A DNA stretch of 6,700 nt from an uncultured Bryobacteraceae bacterium (GTDB lineage Bacteria; Acidobacteriota; Terriglobia; Bryobacterales; Bryobacteraceae), in the NCBI GenBank assembly GCA_937921835.1, contig CAKZVG010000416.1:1-6700 (forward strand), written 5' to 3'. Every line of letters begins with the position of its first letter. Positions within the stretch are counted from its first letter, which is position 1. The translations under genes were made by a program, and so were the position numbers. The notes under the pieces were generated by a model, which saw only the letters and a program-made list of their open reading frames with translations, ran no database searches and was not told the DNA's origin. Shown here in pieces: positions 1-6,024 of the stretch.

Positions 1-237
1 GCGCCGCCAGGACGGCCGCCCGGCGAGGGAGCGGTAGCGGTTGGGAGCAACTTTCTCGATCAGTCCCGATTTCTCAAGCGTGTAGAGGAGGCGGAAGACG
101 ATGCCACGGCTCAAACCGGTGCGCTCGATCACCTCGTGGAGCGGAAGCTGCTCACTGGGCGAGCGGAAAGCTTCAAGCACCTGCGCCGCGCGCACAACGG
201 ACTTGACCAGGTAGGGATCGCGCACGCTTCGAAACAT
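1..237 (-). CDS. IclR-type winged-helix regulator, N-terminal part (runs off left edge)
   Basis: The minus strand is open from an ATG at 237-235 to the window edge, giving 79 residues. The N-terminus reads MFRSVRDPYLVKSVVRAAQV. A helix-turn-helix follows: residues about 30-50 include HEVIERTGLSRGIVFRLLYT, then a LEKSGLIEKV wing and NRYRS. This is the classic IclR DNA-binding pattern (scanning helix, a T-G-L turn, then a recognition helix ending in RLL.TLE..G). The protein is expected to be a cytoplasmic DNA-binding transcription factor. Its effector domain lies beyond the edge, so neither ligand nor targets can be read. From memory, acidobacterial proteins with this N-terminus often continue into a periplasmic-binding-protein-like sugar-sensing domain instead of the standard IclR effector domain; that is inference. 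Upstream of the ATG there is only a weak purine run (GGGCAGGG) sitting too close to be a good ribosome site. The start is supported mainly by the plausible N-terminus. Confidence 0.82.
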   Translation of the reverse strand, partial: MFRSVRDPYLVKSVVRAAQVLEAFRSPSEQLPLHEVIERTGLSRGIVFRLLYTLEKSGLIEKVAPNRYRSLAGRPSWRR

Positions 238-352
238 ACCCTGCCCAGGGCCGGCGCTGCAACGCGGCCGCGGGCGCGATCCCGAAACCGCTGCTGGCCA
301 AGAGGACAGCCAGGCGTGACGGCTGCGGCGGCGGCGCCGGATGGCGGCGGTG

Positions 353-544
353 TCAAGCCCGCGGACGACCGGGGCAGGTTTCCGCGGGCAGACGCGGTGC
401 TACCTCTCGATAGACCTGCCGCGCGAGCCGCAGCCCCTCTTCCACCTCTGGCCGGCTTGGCATCTCGGGTTCGCCAGGATGGCGGAAAACCCATGCGAAC
501 TGCGTGAGATTTTCCGCTTCCTGAGCGCTGCGCGGCCTCCTCAT
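353..544 (-). pseudogene. HEPN-domain protein remnant, C-terminal fragment only
   Basis: Reading the minus strand from an in-frame ATG at 544-542 to TGA at 355-353 gives 63 residues. Residues about 9-52 look like the last two helices of a HEPN domain: EAENLTQFAWVFRHPGEPEM, followed by an amphipathic helix with PEVEEGLRLARQVYREV. In the COG1895/COG2250-type family the C-terminal part typically reads as a leucine-led helix, then A-V-x-x-R-Y-P-G, a short acidic/proline linker, and a helix beginning E-E-A. The match is in order and spacing. The first helices, which usually carry a conserved Q-x-A-E-K-x-L-K-A segment, are absent from all three minus frames up to 850. A full domain is about 120 residues, so about two thirds is missing. 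No nucleotidyltransferase (MNT) partner gene is visible. An AGGAG lies only one base before the ATG. The piece could be a chance translated product, but most likely it is a gene relic. Confidence 0.5.
357..389. repeat. 8-bp perfect inverted repeat (possible hairpin)
   Basis: GCCCGCGG at 357-364 and CCGCGGGC at 382-389 are perfect inverted copies separated by 17 bases. The repeat sits just inside the stop codon of the HEPN-like remnant on the minus strand, where a transcription-ending hairpin would be expected. No T-run follows on either strand, so it is not a standard intrinsic terminator. In GC-rich DNA such a stem can also arise by chance. Confidence 0.35.
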
Positions 545-851
545 TCTCCTATCCCGATCTCCCTCGGTCGCGCGGACCTGACTTTCATGCTCATCCTTTG
601 ATTGGAAAGTGCTCCCGGCGGAGGGTTCGAGGCGCCAGACGAACAGACCCACCGCGAAACCGTACAGCTTGCCGGGCTTGGCGAACTTGCAAGGCGCCCG
701 CCATGCAGCGTTTCGTGGATCTGGCTGCGCTAGCCGGCTCCCGCACCCGGGCTGCCCGCACGCCGGTCCCAGTCAGAAGCGCAAAGGGTACGGCACGCAC
801 CGCCCGGAGCAGAAAAACGGGCCGCGCCGCACTCCATTTTGCGCGTGTTCC

Positions 852-2195
852 TCAAGCACCCGGCAAAGCCGCGCCCGGCGGCGCCGCGAAGATGCGCTTA
901 TCGAGGTAACCCACCTGCCGGGCGTAGGCGCTGAGTTCGTCGCGGAACCTGGGGTGCGCGATAGCGATCAGCGCCTGGGCACGCTCGCCGAGCGTCTTGC
1001 CGTGCAGGTACGCCACGCCGTGTTCGGTGATCACGTAGTGGACGTCGGCGCGCGAGGTCACCACGCCCGCGCCGGGCTTGAGCACCGGCACGATGCGCGA
1101 CACCGTGCCGCCCTTGGCGGTCGAAGGCAGCGAAAGGATCGGGCGCCCGCCTTGGGAGCGCGCCGCGCCGCGCACGAAATCCACTTGTCCGCCGACGCCG
1201 CTGAAGGGCAGCGGGCCGATGGAGTCCGCGCACACCTGGCCGGTGATGTCCACCTCGACGGCCGAGTTGATGGCCACCATGTTCGCGTTGCGCGCGATCA
1301 CGAACGGATCGTTGACGTAGCGCGAGGGGTGAAACTCGAAGACCGGGTTTTCGTGGATGAAATCGAACAGCCGCCGCGTGCCCAGCACAAAGCCGGCGAT
1401 CACCTTGCGCGGGTGCAGCGTCTTCCGCGCGTTGTTGATGACGCCGGACTCGATCAGATCGATCACGCCGTCGGAGACCATCTCGCTGTGAATCCCGAGG
1501 TCCTTGTGGCCGCGCAAGTACTCGAGCACCGAATCCGGAATGGCGCCGATGCCCAGTTGCAGCGTGGCGCCGTCGGGGACCAGTTCCGCGATGTGGCGGG
1601 CGATGGCGCGGTGCACCTGCTGGGCGGGCGTTTTGTGATATTCGGCCAGCGGGTGGGAACACTCCACGATGGCATGCACCTGGTCGAGGCGCAGAAAGGT
1701 GTCGCCGCAAGTGCGCGGGCACTGGTCGTTGACTTCCACGATGACCCGCCGGGCAAAACGGGCGGCGGTGAGCGAGCAGTCGATGCCCGTGCCGAGGCTC
1801 AGGTTCCCATACGCGTCGGGAGGCGCGCACTGGAGCAGCGCAACGTCGATGCCGATCTCGCCGCGCTCGATCAGGCCCTCCACTTCGCTGAGAAAGACCG
1901 GGATGTAATCGGCGCGGCCTTCCTGCACGGCGCGCCGCACGTTGCTCCCCATGAAGACCGCCGCGTGGCGGAAGACGCCCTCGAACTCGGGGCGGGTGTA
2001 GGGCGCGTCGCCCATGGTTGCCAGGTGCAGGATCCTGACGCCGCGGAGTTCGCCGGCGCGCGCAACCAGCGCCCGGATCAGTTCGTCCGGATGGTTGCAG
2101 CCCTGGTGGATGTAGACCCTGTCGCCGGACCGGACGGCGGCCAGCGCTTCGGCGGCGCTGGTCCGCTTGGATTGGTAGAGTTCGCGCCAGTGCAT
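852..2195 (-). CDS. Acetyl-CoA hydrolase / 4-hydroxybutyrate-type CoA-transferase
   Basis: This 447-residue cytoplasmic enzyme of the COG0427 family moves CoA between acyl-CoA and a free acid (or water) through a glutamyl-CoA intermediate. The N-terminal half-domain covers about residues 5-190 and the C-terminal half about 270-425. MHWRELYQSK followed by SGDRVYIHQG is the family's usual beginning, so the ATG at 2195 is chosen although no Shine-Dalgarno is visible. The loop LQLGIGAIPDSV (212-223) fits the CoA-binding region. Glu238 in GIHSEM matches the catalytic glutamate position I recall for clostridial 4-hydroxybutyrate CoA-transferase (AbfT). SGVGGQVDFVRGA (332-344) is the conserved G-x-G-G-x-x-D segment, and ITEHGVAYL (389-397) is also typical. 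Length fits AbfT-like members (about 430-450) better than the longer Cat1/AarC succinyl-CoA:acetate enzymes (about 500). The true acid substrate cannot be read from sequence. It appears monocistronic and is divergent from the small gene to its right. Confidence 0.88.
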   Translation of the reverse strand: MHWRELYQSKRTSAAEALAAVRSGDRVYIHQGCNHPDELIRALVARAGELRGVRILHLATMGDAPYTRPEFEGVFRHAAVFMGSNVRRAVQEGRADYIPVFLSEVEGLIERGEIGIDVALLQCAPPDAYGNLSLGTGIDCSLTAARFARRVIVEVNDQCPRTCGDTFLRLDQVHAIVECSHPLAEYHKTPAQQVHRAIARHIAELVPDGATLQLGIGAIPDSVLEYLRGHKDLGIHSEMVSDGVIDLIESGVINNARKTLHPRKVIAGFVLGTRRLFDFIHENPVFEFHPSRYVNDPFVIARNANMVAINSAVEVDITGQVCADSIGPLPFSGVGGQVDFVRGAARSQGGRPILSLPSTAKGGTVSRIVPVLKPGAGVVTSRADVHYVITEHGVAYLHGKTLGERAQALIAIAHPRFRDELSAYARQVGYLDKRIFAAPPGAALPGA

Positions 2196-2248
2196 GCGTG
2201 AAGCCGGATCGGGGCGCGCCGGACGCCCTGATGTTAAACTACCACCAA

Positions 2249-2476
2249 ATGCGGTTCGATGAGTTGATCCGGTCTGGGATGATGGTGCGCGACGTCAAGA
2301 TAAAGCACCCGGCGACGGTTCCCGTGTTCGAGCGGATGGGGTTCCGCGAGTCCTGCGACGACTGCTCGATCGAGCAGGTGGCGCGCAAGTACGGCTTGCG
2401 GGGCGAGGACATCGTCGCGGCGCTAAACGAAGCGGCGTTCGGCATCGTTGGCGACCGTCCGCCCACGGTGCAGTAG
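2249..2476 (+). CDS. Small DUF542/DUF1858-like protein with CxxC motif
   Basis: This frame encodes about 75 residues if started at ATG 2249. The core, MVRDVKIKHPATVPVFERMG (12-31), then FRESCDDCSIEQVARKYGL and a final helix EDIVAALNEAA, resembles the DUF542 (ScdA N-terminal) and DUF1858 folds. Those read as V-x-D-V/I, a P-A-x-x-x-V-F-E-x-x-G turn, a cysteine pair, a hydrophobic helix, and a closing helix ending in a leucine. Here the pair is Cys36 and Cys39 in CDDC, not the adjacent CC of ScdA. ScdA/RIC proteins repair iron-sulfur clusters, but this protein lacks the hemerythrin-like part, so function is unknown; a metal- or redox-linked role is only a guess. The start is uncertain: ATGs at 2231, 2249, 2279 and 2282 are in frame and none has a clear ribosome site. 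The 2231-2248 bases are AT-richer and look like upstream sequence. The stop lies 3 bases from the convergent trpD stop. Confidence 0.72.
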   Translation: MRFDELIRSGMMVRDVKIKHPATVPVFERMGFRESCDDCSIEQVARKYGLRGEDIVAALNEAAFGIVGDRPPTVQ

Positions 2477-2479
2477 CCG

Positions 2480-3523
2480 TCAGCGGGCGGGCTGGCGCCG
2501 GGCGCTGAGTTGCCGGGTGAAGAGAACCAGTTCCTCCAGCTTCTTTCGCGCGGCGCCCGAGTCGATGGACTGCGCGGCGGCCCGCATGCCATCTTCGAAG
2601 GTCGTGGCGGCGCCCGCCGCCACCAGCGCCGCCGAGGAGTTCACCAGCACGATGTCGCGGCGCGGCCCGCTCTCGCCTTCCAGGATTCCCAGCGCGATGC
2701 GGGCGTTGACCTCGCGGCCGCCGCCCTTCAGGTCCTTGCCGCGCGCCTTGGGAACTCCGAAGTCGGCCGGCGTTACGGTGCGGTGCACGATGGCGCCGCG
2801 CACGATCTCCAGCAGCAGAGTGCTGCCGGTGGTGGTGATCTCGTCCATCCCGTCGGCTCCGTGAACCACGAAGCCGCGCTGCAACCCCAGACTGGCCAGC
2901 GCCTCGGCCATCAACTCCGCCGCCCGCGCGGAGGGCGCGCCCACCAGTTGCGCGGTGGCGCCCGCCGGGTTGGTCAGCGGACCGAGCAGGTTGAACACGG
3001 TCCGCATCTTCAGTTCGAGGCGCGCCGCCTGGGCGTGTTTCATCGCCGGGTGGAAGGCGGGCGCGAACAGGAATCCGATGCCCACCTCGCGGATGGCCGC
3101 CTCGGCTTCCCCGGGCGCCAGCGCCACTTCGACGCCCAGTTCTTCGATCAGGTCCGCGCTGCCGCACTTGCTCGAGATGGACCGGTTGCCGTGCTTGGCC
3201 ACGCGCACCCCCGAGCCCGCCACCACGAACGCCGCCACCGTGGAGATGTTGAACGACGAGAGCCCGTCGCCGCCCGTTCCACAGGTGTCGAGCAGCGGCT
3301 CGCCCTCCGGTCCAGCGATGCGCGCCGCCCTGGCCCGCATGGCGCGGGCGAAGCCCAGGATCTCCTCCGGACTTTCGCCTTTCATGTGCAGCGCGACCAG
3401 AAAGGCGGCCACCTGCGCGGTGCTCGCCTCACCGTTCAAAATCAGCGCCATCGCGCTTTCGGCGTCGGCGGCGGCGAGGTTCTCGCGGTTCGCCACGCGG
3501 TGGAGGTGGGACAGAAACGCCAT
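2480..3523 (-). CDS. trpD: Anthranilate phosphoribosyltransferase
   Basis: TrpD transfers the phosphoribosyl group of PRPP to anthranilate, the second step of tryptophan synthesis, in the cytoplasm. From ATG 3523 the protein has 347 residues, normal for the family (about 330-350). A helical N-terminal part (about 1-70) precedes the nucleoside-phosphorylase-type fold. Visible motifs are DTCGTGGDG (79-87, PRPP-binding glycine loop), FNIST (91-95), [15 protein letters not shown] (110-124), HPAMKHA (158-164) with the following arginine (anthranilate side), NLLGPLTNP (178-186), and DGMDEI (224-229), whose acidic pair binds metal. All key residues are present. A GTG 13 codons upstream (3562) would add [13 protein letters not shown], which does not look like TrpD and comes from AT-rich intergenic DNA, so I reject it. 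No strong ribosome site precedes 3523. No other trp gene is in view, so trpD is orphaned here. Confidence 0.95.
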   Translation of the reverse strand: MAFLSHLHRVANRENLAAADAESAMALILNGEASTAQVAAFLVALHMKGESPEEILGFARAMRARAARIAGPEGEPLLDTCGTGGDGLSSFNISTVAAFVVAGSGVRVAKHGNRSISSKCGSADLIEELGVEVALAPGEAEAAIREVGIGFLFAPAFHPAMKHAQAARLELKMRTVFNLLGPLTNPAGATAQLVGAPSARAAELMAEALASLGLQRGFVVHGADGMDEITTTGSTLLLEIVRGAIVHRTVTPADFGVPKARGKDLKGGGREVNARIALGILEGESGPRRDIVLVNSSAALVAAGAATTFEDGMRAAAQSIDSGAARKKLEELVLFTRQLSARRQPAR

Positions 3524-3573
3524 GCTATAGTTGGGAGTTCGGCTTTTTACAAATACTAGCACAGGCTCCTTCT
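3524..3573. promoter_or_regulatory. Divergent trpD / sucC intergenic region
   Basis: This 50-bp gap between two divergent starts is clearly AT-richer than the flanking genes and must carry, or overlap, the promoters of trpD and the sucC operon. On the plus strand TTGGGA (3531-3536) is followed 15 bases later by AATACT (3552-3557), a weak sigma-70-like pair. On the minus strand TTGTAA (3552-3547) and TATAGC (3529-3524) are 17 bases apart, but the -10 would abut the trpD ATG, so transcription would begin inside the gene. The exact promoters are therefore not settled. A weak AGG at 3563-3565 is the only ribosome-site candidate for sucC. Confidence 0.45.
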
Positions 3574-4731
3574 ATGAAGATCCACGAGTACCAGGCGAAA
3601 GCGCTTCTGGCCGCCTACGGCGTTCCCGTGCCGCGCGGTGAGGCCGCGTTCTCCGTCGAGGAGGCCGAGGCGGTGGCGCGCCGGTTAGGCGGCAGCGTGG
3701 TGGTCAAGGCGCAGATACACGCGGGCGGCAGAGGCAAAGGGGGTGGGGTGAAGGTGGCCCGGGACGCCGCCGAAGCCGCCGAACTGGCCCGCAAGATGCT
3801 CGGCATGACGCTCCGTACCCACCAGACGGGGCCGGAAGGGCGCGTCGTGCAGCGTCTGCTGGTGGAGGAGACGCTGCCCATCGAGCGCGAGTTGTATCTC
3901 GGCATCGTGCTCGACCGCGCGCAAGGCAAACCGGTGTTCATGGCCTCGGCCGCGGGTGGTATGGATATCGAGGAGGTCGCGGCGAAGACTCCCGAACTCA
4001 TCCTCAAGGAATCGATTGAACCGGGTCTGGGCCTCCAGCCCTTCCAGGCGCGCAAGCTGGCGTACGGAATCGGGCTGGCGGGCGAGACGGCGGGCGCGGC
4101 GGTGAAACTGATGCTGGGGCTGGCGCGCGCCTACGAGGGGCTGGACGCTTCGCTGGCCGAAATCAACCCGCTGGTGGTGGCCGGCGATGGTCGTGTGATC
4201 GCGCTCGACGCCAAGATCAACCTCGACGACAACGCGCTGTTCCGCCACAAAGACCTGGTCGAGTTGCGGGACCGCAACGAGGAGGATCCATTGGAGGTCG
4301 AGGCCTCGGGTTTCGACCTGAACTACATCAAGCTCGACGGCACGGTGGCGTGCATGGTGAACGGCGCCGGACTGGCCATGGCCACCATGGACATCATCAA
4401 GCACTTTGGCGGCAGTCCGGCCAATTTCCTCGACGTGGGCGGCGGCGCCAAGGCCGAACAGATCCGCAACGCGTTCCACATCCTGCTTTCCGACAGGAAC
4501 GTGCGCGCCGTGCTGATCAACATCTTCGGCGGCATCCTGCGCTGCGACACGCTGGCCACGGGCGTGGTGGCGGCGGCGCGGGAGCTGAACGTGCAGGCGC
4601 CCATCGTGGTGCGCATGGAAGGAACCAACGTGGAACTGGGCCGCAAGATCCTGCTCGAGTCGGGGTTGAACTTCACGCTCGCCGACGGGATGAAGGATGC
4701 CGCGGAGAAAGTGGTGAGGCTGGCGCAATGA
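3574..4731 (+). CDS. sucC: Succinyl-CoA synthetase, beta subunit (ATP-grasp)
   Basis: SucC and SucD form succinyl-CoA synthetase, which couples succinyl-CoA + Pi + NDP to succinate + CoA + NTP in the TCA cycle. At 385 residues the protein is close to the E. coli length (388). The start [20 protein letters not shown] is the family's canonical N-terminus, fixing ATG 3574. The ATP-grasp domain (about 1-235) holds the nucleotide loop [12 protein letters not shown] (49-60) and metal ligands at Asn198 in EINPL and Asp212 in LDAK, aligned with E. coli Asn199/Asp213 as I recall them. The ligase domain (about 240-385) has [12 protein letters not shown] (262-273), [10 protein letters not shown] (287-296) and [10 protein letters not shown] (316-325). 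Pro20 matches E. coli rather than the Gln I recall for GTP-specific subunits, hinting at ATP use; this is inference. The TGA overlaps the sucD start in ATGA, so the two are translationally coupled. Confidence 0.97.
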   Translation: MKIHEYQAKALLAAYGVPVPRGEAAFSVEEAEAVARRLGGSVVVKAQIHAGGRGKGGGVKVARDAAEAAELARKMLGMTLRTHQTGPEGRVVQRLLVEETLPIERELYLGIVLDRAQGKPVFMASAAGGMDIEEVAAKTPELILKESIEPGLGLQPFQARKLAYGIGLAGETAGAAVKLMLGLARAYEGLDASLAEINPLVVAGDGRVIALDAKINLDDNALFRHKDLVELRDRNEEDPLEVEASGFDLNYIKLDGTVACMVNGAGLAMATMDIIKHFGGSPANFLDVGGGAKAEQIRNAFHILLSDRNVRAVLINIFGGILRCDTLATGVVAAARELNVQAPIVVRMEGTNVELGRKILLESGLNFTLADGMKDAAEKVVRLAQ

Positions 4732-5603
4732 GCATTCTGGTGAACGAGAACAGCCGCGTCCTGGTGCAGGGATTTACGGGCCGCGAGGCGACCTTCCACG
4801 CCGGGCAGTGCATCGCCTACGGCACCAACATCGTGGGCGGGGTGGTGCCGGGCCGGGGCGGACAGAAACACCTGGACCGTCCGGTGTTCGATACCGTCGC
4901 GGCGGCCGTAAAGGAGACGGGCGCCGACACCTCGGTGATCTTCGTGCCGCCCGCCTTCGCCGCCGACGCCGTCATGGAGGCCGCCGACGCCGGCCTGGCG
5001 GTGGTGGTGTGCATCACCGAAGGCATCCCCACCCGCGACATGATCCGCGCCTGGCAGTTTCTGCGCGGGCGCGAGACGCGCCTCATCGGCCCCAACTGCC
5101 CGGGCATCATTTCGCCCGGCAAGTGCAAGATCGGCATCATGCCGGCGCACATTCACAAGCCCGGCGGCGTGGGCGTGGTCTCGCGCTCAGGCACGCTGAC
5201 CTACGAGGCGGTGCACCAGTTGACGAAGCTGGGCATCGGGCAGTCCACTTGCATCGGCATCGGTGGCGACCCGATCATCGGCACCACCTTCGTCGACGCG
5301 CTGCGCCTGTTCAACGAGGACCCGGAAACCAGCGCCATTGTTATGATCGGCGAGATCGGTGGCACGGCCGAAGAAACCGCCGCCGCCTACGTCGCCGCGC
5401 ACGTGAAGAAGCCGGTGGTGGGCTTCATCGCGGGACAGACGGCGCCGCCGGGACGCCGCATGGGCCACGCCGGGGCCATCATTTCGGGCGGTTCGGGAAA
5501 AGCCGCTGACAAGATCGCGGCCATGCGCGCGGCGGGGATCACCGTCTGCGACACGCCCGCCGAGATCGGCGAAAAGGTTCAGGCGCGGCTGGCCGGTTCC
5601 TAG
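4728..5603 (+). CDS. sucD: Succinyl-CoA synthetase, alpha subunit
   Basis: This 291-residue protein (E. coli SucD is 289) binds CoA and carries the phosphohistidine of succinyl-CoA synthetase. The N-terminal Rossmann CoA-binding domain (about 1-125) includes [15 protein letters not shown] (11-25) and [13 protein letters not shown] (37-49). It is followed by VFVPP-like [15 protein letters not shown] (71-85), [10 protein letters not shown] (96-105) and [11 protein letters not shown] (121-131). The C-terminal flavodoxin-like domain has [10 protein letters not shown] (151-160), [10 protein letters not shown] (177-186), MIGEIGG (206-212) and the active-site [10 protein letters not shown] (246-255). 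His247 is the phosphorylated histidine, matching E. coli His246. The ATG at 4728 overlaps the sucC TGA by 4 bases, with TGAGG (4715-4719) as a ribosome site 8 bases upstream. All catalytic residues are intact. Confidence 0.97.
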   Translation: MSILVNENSRVLVQGFTGREATFHAGQCIAYGTNIVGGVVPGRGGQKHLDRPVFDTVAAAVKETGADTSVIFVPPAFAADAVMEAADAGLAVVVCITEGIPTRDMIRAWQFLRGRETRLIGPNCPGIISPGKCKIGIMPAHIHKPGGVGVVSRSGTLTYEAVHQLTKLGIGQSTCIGIGGDPIIGTTFVDALRLFNEDPETSAIVMIGEIGGTAEETAAAYVAAHVKKPVVGFIAGQTAPPGRRMGHAGAIISGGSGKAADKIAAMRAAGITVCDTPAEIGEKVQARLAGS

Positions 5604-5610
5604 GGACTTT

Positions 5611-6024
5611 ATGCAGAGAACTCTAGCTATCGTCAAACCCGACGCGGTCGCGGCGGGCCACACCGGAGAGATTCTTTCGCTCATCGAGAAACACGGCTTC
5701 CGGATTCTCGGCATGCGCATGCTGCGGCTGCGCAAGGAGCAGGCCGAAGGCTTCTACGCGGTCCACCGCGGAAAGCCGTTCTATGAAAGCCTGGTGGCCT
5801 TCATGACGGAGGGGCCGGTGGTGGTGGCCGCGCTTGAGGCCGAGGACGCGGTGCGGAAATGGCGCGACGTGATGGGCGCCACCAACCCCGCCAACGCGGC
5901 GGAAGGCACCATCCGCAAACGCTTCGGATCGAGCATCGAGCGCAACGCCACGCATGGATCCGACTCGCCGGAAAACGCCGCCATCGAGGTGGCGTTCTTC
6001 TTCAGCGCGGCGGACCTTCTGTAA
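5611..6024 (+). CDS. ndk: Nucleoside diphosphate kinase
   Basis: Ndk transfers the gamma-phosphate between nucleoside triphosphates and diphosphates through a phosphohistidine, in the cytoplasm. At 137 residues it is the usual bacterial length. Visible motifs are TLAIVKPDAV (4-13), FMTEGPVVVAALE (64-76), MGATNPANAAEGTIR (88-102), and the active-site NATHGSDSPENA (112-123) with catalytic His115. The C-terminus ends EVAFFFSAADLL, which is typical. AGGGA at 5602-5606, overlapping the sucD stop codon, is a good ribosome site 4 bases before ATG 5611, and the gap to sucD is only 7 bases, so it is the third gene of the sucCD operon. That pairing is logical: succinyl-CoA synthetase makes one NTP and Ndk spreads the phosphate to others. 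Physical association of the two enzymes has been reported in Pseudomonas. The last 23 bases overlap the convergent gene on the minus strand. Confidence 0.97.
   Translation: MQRTLAIVKPDAVAAGHTGEILSLIEKHGFRILGMRMLRLRKEQAEGFYAVHRGKPFYESLVAFMTEGPVVVAALEAEDAVRKWRDVMGATNPANAAEGTIRKRFGSSIERNATHGSDSPENAAIEVAFFFSAADLL

Larger units (their letters stand above)
238..851. other. 614-bp stretch without an intact gene
   Basis: This stretch separates the 5' end of the IclR-type gene from the 3' end of the CoA-transferase, both on the minus strand. Apart from the HEPN-like remnant at about 353-544 and the inverted repeat at 357-389, I see no intact gene, tRNA, CRISPR array or insertion-sequence end. The part at about 300-350 is a low-complexity GGC-rich run. 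A promoter for the IclR-type gene should lie in its left part, but no convincing -35/-10 pair is visible. The right part (about 590-840) has no convincing terminator for the CoA-transferase. A minus-strand frame here reads AKPGKLYGFAVGLFVWR near 633-682, which looks protein-like but matches no family I know. Confidence 0.6.

Noticed and set aside
300..350. A GGC-rich repetitive run that could be a microsatellite.
   Set aside because: The units are imperfect and few, as expected by chance in very GC-rich DNA.
351..356. A perfect TTGACA (-35-like) on the minus strand ahead of the IclR-type gene.
   Set aside because: The sequence 17 bases downstream is CGCCGC, with no -10 resemblance, and it lies over 100 bases from the start.
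621..632. GGTTCGA resembling a tRNA T-loop.
   Set aside because: The flanking bases do not pair as a T-arm and no acceptor, D or anticodon arm can be drawn around it.
802..830. A possible terminator after the CoA-transferase (minus strand): GCCCG and CGGGC as a 5-bp stem around a T-run.
   Set aside because: The T-run lies in the loop instead of after the stem, and the alternative stem ahead of the T-run is only 3 bp, so it does not fit an intrinsic terminator.
609..2201. A 530-codon plus-strand open frame opposite the CoA-transferase.
   Set aside because: Its translation is rich in histidine, arginine and alanine with no family features, and it lies antisense to a gene with intact catalytic motifs. 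High GC at third positions produces such shadow frames.
2510..3559. A 349-codon plus-strand open frame opposite trpD.
   Set aside because: It is the antisense shadow of a fully conserved trpD and shows no recognisable domain.
3521..3562. A longer trpD start at GTG 3562.
   Set aside because: The extra 13 residues come from the AT-rich intergenic segment and do not match the TrpD N-terminus; ATG 3523 gives the normal start.
3685..4728. A 347-codon minus-strand open frame opposite sucC.
   Set aside because: It is a low-quality histidine/arginine-rich reading antisense to sucC, with no domain features.
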